Shown: positions 59,161-64,000 of the stretch, in pieces
How positions within the stretch are numbered: position 1 is the stretch's first letter
How the letters are laid out: each line of letters begins with the position of its first letter
Assembly: GCA_052387955.1 (NCBI GenBank)
Contig: JBQTIQ010000017.1
Span: 12,917-76,916, forward strand
Reading direction: 5' to 3'
DNA: 64,000 nt
From: JBQTIQ01 sp052387955
GTDB taxonomy: Bacteria; Actinomycetota; Acidimicrobiia; Acidimicrobiales; JACDCH01
The notes under the pieces: generated by a model
Told to the model about the DNA's origin: nothing
Seen by the model: the letters and a program-made list of their open reading frames with translations, nothing else
Database searches by the model: none
Translations under genes and position numbers: made by a program

Positions 59161-60377
59161 TGAGTCAGACTTTCGTGATCGTTGGAGCGGGCCGCGCTGC
59201 GGCGGCAGCCGCGGTGACACTGCGAGAATCCGGCTTCGACGGTCGCCTGGTCATCATCGGCGACGAGGTCCACTTGCCCTACGAACGGCCGCCGCTGTCC
59301 AAGGAGCTGCTCGTCGGCGAGCGCACGCCCGAGAACATCGTGATCAAGGGCCAGGCCTGGTACGACGAGAACAAGGTCGAGATGATGCTGGGCCGTCAGG
59401 TTCTCAGCCTCGATCCCGAGGCCCACGAGCTGGTGCTCGACGGCGACGAGCGGCTGGCCTACGACAAGGTGCTGGTGGCCACCGGCGTACGGCCCCGGGT
59501 GTTGCCCTTCGCCCCGCCGGGGGAGCGAGTCTGCTACCTGCGCACGATCGATGACGCCAACCGCCTGCTCGGCGTCATCGGCTCGGGCGGCAAGCTCGTG
59601 ATCATCGGCGGCGGTTTCATCGGTTGCGAGGTCGCGGCCTGCGCCCGCCGGGCCGGCCTCGAGGTGATCGTGCTCGAAGCCTTGGCCCAGCCCCTGGAGC
59701 GGGTCCTGGGCGGCGAGATCGGCAGCATCATCGCCGAGTTCCACCGCACCGAGGGCGTGGACGTCCGCACCGGTCAGGCCGTGACCGGCGTGACCGAACG
59801 GGCCGACGGCGTGACCGTCGAGACGACCGAGGGGCCGATCGAGGCGGCCGCGGTGGTGGTCGGGATCGGCACCGCCACCAACACCGAGTTCCTCGACGGC
59901 TCCGGCCTCGACGTCGACGGCGGCATCGTCGTCGACGACTGCTGTCGCACCTCGGTCGTCGATGTGTTCGCCGCCGGCGACGTGGCCAAGCACTGGCACC
60001 CGCTCTTCGGCCGGCACATGCGGGTCGAACACGACGACAATGCCTCGCGCCAGGGTGCGGCGGCGGCCAAGAACATGCTCGGGGAAGAGGTCGCCTTCGA
60101 CGACTGTCATTGGTTCTGGTCCGACCAGTACGAGCACAGCATCCAGTCGCTGGGCGTTCTCGACGACTCCGACCAGACGGTCATGCGGGGAAGCCTCGAA
60201 TCGGGCGAGTTCACGGTCTTCCACCTGAAGGAGGGCCGTCTCACCGGCGTCCTCTCGGTGAACCGTGGCCGTGACATCATGCGCTCGCGCAAGCTGCTGC
60301 AGGGCCAGGTCGACCTCGACGCCGCCGATCTCGCCAACGACGACGTCGACCTCCGCAAGCTGGCCAAGAAGGCCTGA
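59160..60377 (+). CDS. FAD-dependent ferredoxin-type reductase
   Basis: This 405-residue flavoprotein has FAD-binding TFVIVGAGRAAAAAAVTL, NAD-binding KLVIIGGGFIGCEVAACARRAGL, the TFAAGD-like VDVFAAGDVAKHWHP and a C-terminal interface domain (EHSIQSLGVLDDSDQTVM). This matches reductases of ring-hydroxylating dioxygenases and P450 systems (BphA4/rhodocoxin reductase type). The ferredoxin and oxygenase are not in this window. The ATG at 59160 is used, with GGGAGGTACC before it. It overlaps the AraC gene. Confidence 0.92.
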   Translation: MSQTFVIVGAGRAAAAAAVTLRESGFDGRLVIIGDEVHLPYERPPLSKELLVGERTPENIVIKGQAWYDENKVEMMLGRQVLSLDPEAHELVLDGDERLAYDKVLVATGVRPRVLPFAPPGERVCYLRTIDDANRLLGVIGSGGKLVIIGGGFIGCEVAACARRAGLEVIVLEALAQPLERVLGGEIGSIIAEFHRTEGVDVRTGQAVTGVTERADGVTVETTEGPIEAAAVVVGIGTATNTEFLDGSGLDVDGGIVVDDCCRTSVVDVFAAGDVAKHWHPLFGRHMRVEHDDNASRQGAAAAKNMLGEEVAFDDCHWFWSDQYEHSIQSLGVLDDSDQTVMRGSLESGEFTVFHLKEGRLTGVLSVNRGRDIMRSRKLLQGQVDLDAADLANDDVDLRKLAKKA

Positions 60378-60381
60378 CCCC

Positions 60382-60675
60382 GTGCTCTACATGATCAACA
60401 CCGAGATCGACTTCCCCTCCGACATGGACGCGGGCGCCAAGGCCGACCTCGTGGCCCGGGAGCAGGCGACATCGCTCGGCTACCAGCGCGACGGCAAGGT
60501 CAAAGGGATCTGGCGCGTCGTCGGCCGCTACGCCAACTTCACGTTGTACGACTGCGAGTCCAACGACGAGCTCCACCGGCTCCTCAGCGGCCTGCCCTTG
60601 TTCCCCTACATGGACATCCAGGTCGTGCCCCTGGCCCTGCACCCCTCGTCGCTCGAAGCCAACCCCGACAGCTAA
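60382..60675 (+). CDS. Muconolactone isomerase-like protein
   Basis: This 97-residue protein matches the muconolactone delta-isomerase ferredoxin-like fold: MLYMINTEIDFPSDMDAGAKADLVAREQ, then GIWRVVGRYANFTLYDCESNDELHRLLSGLPLFPYMDIQVVPLALHPSS. CatC isomerises muconolactone in the beta-ketoadipate pathway; CatA/CatB partners are absent here. It follows the ferredoxin reductase by 4 bp (GTG 60382). It may act on a different lactone or serve another oxygenase pathway. Confidence 0.85.
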   Translation: MLYMINTEIDFPSDMDAGAKADLVAREQATSLGYQRDGKVKGIWRVVGRYANFTLYDCESNDELHRLLSGLPLFPYMDIQVVPLALHPSSLEANPDS

Positions 60676-60700
60676 CACGAGGTGCACCCGTCGCGAGACG

Positions 60701-60766
60701 AGAGCGCCGCAGCGCCAGCGGAGGCGCGGTCGAGAGCGGCCTGTGAGGCCGGGGAACGCAGCTAGG
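60701..60766 (+). repeat. Family B intergenic repeat (copy B5)
   Basis: The sequence AGAGCGCCGCAGCGCCAGCG is followed by GGTCGAGAGCGGCCTGTGAG and GCCGGGGAACGC, in the same order as copies B1 and B3. It lies between convergent genes and could serve as a bidirectional transcript end. Confidence 0.78.
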
Positions 60767-61688
60767 AGGTCGCGCCGGGGTGGCCGGTGGCGGGGTGGCG
60801 CAGCTTCGCCAACGCCCGTCGCTCGATCTGGCGGATCCGCTCGCTGCAGAGGGGCATGAGCTCGGCGACCTCGTCAAGGGTGCGGGGCTCACCGCGGTCG
60901 AGCCCGAAGCGAAGGCTGAGGACCTGTTGCTCCCGGGGTTCCAGGTACGAGAGCAGACCGTCGATCTCGGCGCGCAGCAGCGTGGCCATCACCTCGCTCT
61001 CGACGTCGGTGCCGTCAGCGGCCAGGTCCTCCGGGCCGCTGGCGCCGGTCGGCGGCTCGCCTCCCTGGACATGCGCCAGCTTGGGGATGCGCTGGGTGGC
61101 CCGCACCTGCTCGAGGGTGAGGCCGGTCTCGGAGACCATCTCGTCATCGGTGGGGGGCCGGGCCAGCCGGGCCAATAGGGTGCCGTGGGCCGCGGCAATC
61201 AGCCGGCTCCGGTAACTGATGCCGGTCGGGATGTGGATCGTTGCCCGTGTGCCGTCGCGGCCCCGCTCGACGGCCTGGCGGATGGACCAGGTGGCATAGG
61301 TCGAGAACCTGAACCCCTTGCGGAAGTCGAAACCCTTGACCGCCTGGATGAGGCCGAGGTTCCCCTCCTGCACGAGGTCGGCCAGGTCGTCGCCGTTCCT
61401 GGCGTAGCGCTTGGCGATGGATACCACCACGCGCAGGTTCGCCCGCACGAACGCTTCGACGGCCTCGTCGCCGTCGGTGACCACCCGCTCCAGTTCGACG
61501 ACCTCGACCGAGCGGGCCAAGCCGGCGAGCCGGCGACGGGCCTGTTCGCCGGCCTGCACCCGGGCGCCCAGCCGGGCCTCGTCGGCTGCCGTCAGGAGCG
61601 GATGGGCCCCGATGTCGTGGAGGTAGCGGCCCATGGTGCCGAGGCGAGAAGCGGAGCGGCCGGGCCGCGGCGTGACGACGGCAGTCAT
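60762..61688 (-). CDS. Sigma-70 family RNA polymerase sigma factor (group 2, SigB/HrdB-like)
   Basis: This 308-residue sigma factor has region 1.2 (TMGRYLHDIGAHPLLTAADEARL), region 2 (LVQEGNLGLIQAVKGFDFRKGFRFSTYATWSIRQAVERG), region 3 and region 4 (LEPREQQVLSLRFGLDRGEPRTLDEVAELMPLCSERIRQIERRALAKLR). This is a non-essential relative of the housekeeping factor, as in actinobacterial HrdA/C/D or mycobacterial SigB. Region 1.1 is absent. The ATG at 61686-61688 is used. Its range of genes cannot be read here. Confidence 0.94.
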   Translation of the reverse strand: MTAVVTPRPGRSASRLGTMGRYLHDIGAHPLLTAADEARLGARVQAGEQARRRLAGLARSVEVVELERVVTDGDEAVEAFVRANLRVVVSIAKRYARNGDDLADLVQEGNLGLIQAVKGFDFRKGFRFSTYATWSIRQAVERGRDGTRATIHIPTGISYRSRLIAAAHGTLLARLARPPTDDEMVSETGLTLEQVRATQRIPKLAHVQGGEPPTGASGPEDLAADGTDVESEVMATLLRAEIDGLLSYLEPREQQVLSLRFGLDRGEPRTLDEVAELMPLCSERIRQIERRALAKLRHPATGHPGATS

Positions 61689-61736
61689 TGTCGGTCGGTG
61701 GTGGCGGTCCTGGCGCCGCGTGGTCGGCCGCCGAGT

Positions 61737-61753
61737 TCCCGCTCACTGCGGGA
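61737..61753 (-). terminator. Candidate hairpin downstream of the IclR gene
   Basis: TCCCGC, five bases, GCGGGA forms a 6-bp stem (61737-61753) about 30 bp after the iclR stop on the minus strand. No T-run follows, so any termination would need a factor or be weak. Confidence 0.3.
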
Positions 61754-61782
61754 GCGCCAGCGGGTTCGGTCGGTCGGGTTCG

Positions 61783-62550
61783 TCAACCGGTCGCGGCCTC
61801 CCGATCGGCACCGCCGAGCTGACGGGACACCGCCTGCGTGCATTCGCGCATGGCCGCCACGAAGTCCGCGATCCGCTCGTTCGGAAGCCTGGCCTCGGGG
61901 ACGGCCACCATGGCCGCGGCCCGCACGGCCCCGTTGGGGTCGACGATGGGCGCGGCGAGGCCGACCACGCCGGCGATGCCTTCTCCCAAGCTGATGCTGT
62001 AGCCCCGGTCGCGGATGGCGGCGAACTCGCGCCGGAGGCGGCGAGGGTCGACAATGGTCGCGGGGGTGAACGCCTCGAGTTCGGGCCCGGCCAGGACGGC
62101 GGCTTCGAGGGCGGCGTCGTTGGCGGCCATCAACTTGCCGACGCTCGACCCGTGCAGCGCCCGCACCTGGCCGAGCCCGATGGAGAACGAGACCCGCTGG
62201 CCGCCGGGAAGTCGGTCGGCGTAGACGACCTGGTCGCCCTCGCGGACGGCGAGGTACACGGTCTCGTCGAGGGTGTCACGCAGGCGCTCGAGGTGGGGCC
62301 GGGCGACCGAACGGACATCGATGGCATCGACGATCGACAACGCCAGCGACACCGCCCGGAACCCGAGTGAGTAGCGCTTGTCGCCGGCCAGGACTGCGCC
62401 GCCGGCCTCGGTCAAGGAGCGGAGGAGGTCGTGCGAGCTGCTCACCGGCAGATCGAGGTCGGCCGCAACCTGTGACAACGACCGACCTTCGGGGTGTGAG
62501 CCGAGATAGGTGAGGACGTCGAAGATCCGCTCGATCCGGACCGCGTTCAC
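61783..62550 (-). CDS. IclR-family transcriptional regulator
   Basis: This 255-residue regulator has an N-terminal winged helix (RIERIFDVLTYLGSHPEGRSLSQVAADLDLPVSSSHDLLRSLTEAG) and a GAF-like IclR ligand domain (RPHLERLRDTLDETVYLAVREGDQVVYADRLPG...RALHGSSVGKLMAA). It controls catabolic genes in response to small acids. The GTG at 62548-62550 has an excellent ribosome binding site (AAGGAGGCC). It diverges from the acyl-CoA dehydrogenase, its probable target. Confidence 0.93.
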   Translation of the reverse strand: MNAVRIERIFDVLTYLGSHPEGRSLSQVAADLDLPVSSSHDLLRSLTEAGGAVLAGDKRYSLGFRAVSLALSIVDAIDVRSVARPHLERLRDTLDETVYLAVREGDQVVYADRLPGGQRVSFSIGLGQVRALHGSSVGKLMAANDAALEAAVLAGPELEAFTPATIVDPRRLRREFAAIRDRGYSISLGEGIAGVVGLAAPIVDPNGAVRAAAMVAVPEARLPNERIADFVAAMRECTQAVSRQLGGADREAATG

Positions 62551-62577
62551 CTCCGGCCTCCTTGATCGCTCCCGGGG

Positions 62578-62612
62578 CAATTCGAGAATACGGAACAAGA
62601 TTCGATACTGCG
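62578..62612. promoter_or_regulatory. Candidate operator between iclR and acyl-CoA dehydrogenase
   Basis: The 6-mer ATTCGA occurs at 62580 and 62600, a 20-bp period, inside an A/T-rich patch (AGAATACGGAACAAGATTC) in the divergent promoter region. Repeated sites two helical turns apart suit an IclR-type tetramer. No known IclR consensus is matched exactly. Confidence 0.3.
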
Positions 62613-62755
62613 AAGACTAGGACTAGCCTCGGACCGACGTCAATCGGCGTCGGCAGCGATCTGCCCGACACCGCCCGCGAGCCCAGCGCAGACTGGACCG
62701 TCGCCACCCCGACACCGGGCCGGCGGTCGCCACGAGAAGCCGAGAGGGGCCAGGC

Positions 62756-63928
62756 ATGAACGAGACCACCACCGAGGGGCTCACCGAGATCGAGGCGATG
62801 ATCGTCGACGCCGTGGCCCAGTGGGTCGACCGCGAGGTCCAGCCCGTCGCCCGCGACCTCGAGCACGACAACACCTATCCCGAGAAGCTCGTCGAACAGA
62901 TGAAGGAGATGGGTGTGTACGGGCTGTTGGTGCCCGAGGAGCACGGGGGCGCCGACGTCTCCACCCGGTGCTTCGCCCTGGTCACCGAAGAGCTGGCCCG
63001 AGGGTGGATGTCCCTCGCCGGTGCCATGGGCGGCCACTCGGTGGTGGTCACGCTGCTGCGCCGCTACGGCACGCCCGCCCAACAGGAGAGGTACCTGCCG
63101 GTCCTGGCCACCGGCGAGATGCGGGCCACCATGGCCCTGACCGAGCCCGGAGGCGGGTCCGACCTCCAGGCCATGCGGACGGTGGCCCGCGCCGACGGCG
63201 ACGGCTACGTGATCAACGGCTCCAAGACCTGGATCAGCAGCGCCGAGCGGGCTGGCGTGTGCGCCCTGATGTGCAAGACCGACCCCGATGCCCAGCCCGC
63301 CCACCACGGGATCAGCCTGCTGCTGGTCGAAAAGGTGCCCGGTTACGAGGTCGGGAGGGCACTCCCCAAGCTCGGCTACAAGGGCCTCGAGAGCTGCGAG
63401 GTCTTCCTCAGCGACTGCCGGGTACCGGCCGACGCCCTTCTCGGCGGTGTCGAGGGCCAGGGCTGGAGGCAGATGATGCAAGGTCTCGAGGTCGGCCGGA
63501 TCCAGGTCGCAGCCCGGGCCACCGGGGTCGCCCGGGCCGCCTTCGACGCCGCCTTCGCCTACGCCCAGGAGCGTGAGGCGTTCGGTGTGCCCATCTGGCA
63601 GCACCAGTCGGTCGGGAACCTGCTCGTCGGCATGGCCACCGAGATCACCGCCTCGCGCCGGTTGCTCACCTTCGCCGCCGACCAGCTCGACCGCAACGGC
63701 CACGCCAACCTGGAGGCGGGGATGGCCAAGCTGCACGCCTCGGAGATGTGCGCCAAGGTCACCCTCGACGCCATCCGGGTGCACGGTGGCATGGGCTACT
63801 CCCAGGAGTTCGACGTCGAGCGGTTCTACCGCGACGCCCCGCTCATGATCGTGGGCGAGGGTACCAACGAGATCCAACAGAACGTCGTGATGCGTGAGCT
63901 GATCCGCCGCCGCGGCCTGCCCTGTTAA
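62756..63928 (+). CDS. Acyl-CoA dehydrogenase
   Basis: This 390-residue flavoenzyme introduces the alpha-beta double bond in an acyl-CoA, passing electrons to ETF. It has MALTEPGGGSDLQAMRTVARAD (FAD/substrate loop), WISSAERAG, LGYKGLESCEVFLSDCRVP, and VHGGMGYSQEFDVERFYRDAPLMIVGEGTNEIQQ with the C-terminal FAD signature. Length and order are typical of the family. The ATG at 62756 is used, preceded by GAGAGGGG. The divergent IclR gene likely regulates it. Confidence 0.95.
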   Translation: MNETTTEGLTEIEAMIVDAVAQWVDREVQPVARDLEHDNTYPEKLVEQMKEMGVYGLLVPEEHGGADVSTRCFALVTEELARGWMSLAGAMGGHSVVVTLLRRYGTPAQQERYLPVLATGEMRATMALTEPGGGSDLQAMRTVARADGDGYVINGSKTWISSAERAGVCALMCKTDPDAQPAHHGISLLLVEKVPGYEVGRALPKLGYKGLESCEVFLSDCRVPADALLGGVEGQGWRQMMQGLEVGRIQVAARATGVARAAFDAAFAYAQEREAFGVPIWQHQSVGNLLVGMATEITASRRLLTFAADQLDRNGHANLEAGMAKLHASEMCAKVTLDAIRVHGGMGYSQEFDVERFYRDAPLMIVGEGTNEIQQNVVMRELIRRRGLPC

Positions 63929-63936
63929 TGGTCTGC

Positions 63937-64000
63937 TGCGGGCGTCGCTTCGCTCCTGCCTCCGCAGACTGTCGCTGGCGGCCTGGCGGCCGCGACAGCG
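63937..64000 (+). repeat. Family C-like repeat, cut by the window edge
   Basis: The sequence contains CTGCTGCGGGCGTCGCTTCG and CTGTCGCTGGCGGCCTGG, resembling the 69-bp family C unit at 48.0 kb in the order of its blocks. It follows the acyl-CoA dehydrogenase stop and runs off the right edge, so its full length is unknown. Confidence 0.55.

Overview
The window is very GC-rich, with G or C at nearly every third codon position, and gene-dense. Its gene content points to a high-GC actinobacterium. It has two WhiB iron-sulfur regulators, a relative of the mycobacterial nitroreductase Rv2466c, a class E sortase, a HelD/HelR-type helicase, a SigB/SigF-type partner-switching module, an IdeR/DtxR regulator and an AAA/VWA pair like mycobacterial Rv0958/Rv0959. 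The overall style suggests class Acidimicrobiia, but that is an inference from gene content; no rRNA or other phylogenetic marker is present. I saw no tRNA, rRNA, CRISPR array, transposase or phage gene.

Layout. 1-1.4 kb: end of a succinate dehydrogenase operon. 1.5-7.3 kb: an AAA ATPase and a VWA protein separated by an opposite-strand GH1-like protein that lacks its nucleophile. 7.5-10.5 kb: a lipoprotein, two WhiB genes, a formiminotransferase and a tatA too short to be obvious. 10.5-16 kb: polyphosphate block (ppk1, CYTH-CHAD, NUDIX, M48 protease). 16.4-19.6 kb: engB, a DsbA-like reductase, a RibD-C reductase, a flavin reductase and MarR. 19.6-25.2 kb: pirin, lytic transglycosylase, sugar dehydrogenase, tesB and a two-domain cupredoxin. 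25.1-30.6 kb: an envelope cluster of class E sortase, Lnt-like protein, GT4, methyltransferase and an alpha/alpha-barrel protein. 30.6-34.2 kb: haem genes hemE, hemH, hemY. 34.3-42.1 kb: patatin, HelD helicase, a SecD-like lipoprotein, a cupredoxin, and a GT-C/GT2 pair. 42.1-50.7 kb: DtxR, a frameshifted ATP-dependent DNA ligase, a MacB-type exporter, 1-Cys peroxiredoxin, a CDF transporter and a phosphonate-binding-like protein. 50.9-56.3 kb: the stress-sigma partner-switching module. 56.5-64 kb: HMG-CoA-lyase-like gene, GlsB, AraC/ferredoxin reductase/muconolactone-isomerase-like genes, a group 2 sigma factor, IclR and acyl-CoA dehydrogenase.

The most unusual structure lies between genes. 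GC-rich palindromic repeats recur at about fifteen intergenic sites. Family A has a core close to GGGGGCTGCGCCCCC followed by a conserved arm. Family B ends in GGCCGGGGAACRCC. Family C is a 69-bp tandem unit. At 7.3 kb and 37.8 kb family A carries an extra 60-bp stem-loop, in opposite orientations, 52 of 60 bases identical, with a conserved loop. These repeats supply a stop codon to the VWA gene, the C-terminus of MarR, and probably the start codon of the SecD-like lipoprotein.

Several proteins keep a family fold but lose a key residue: GH1 nucleophile Glu to Ala, Lnt nucleophile Cys to Ser, Rv2466c-like CPWC to CPWA, and an RsbW-like protein without a full ATP-binding fold. Each is reported separately, with what would confirm or refute it.
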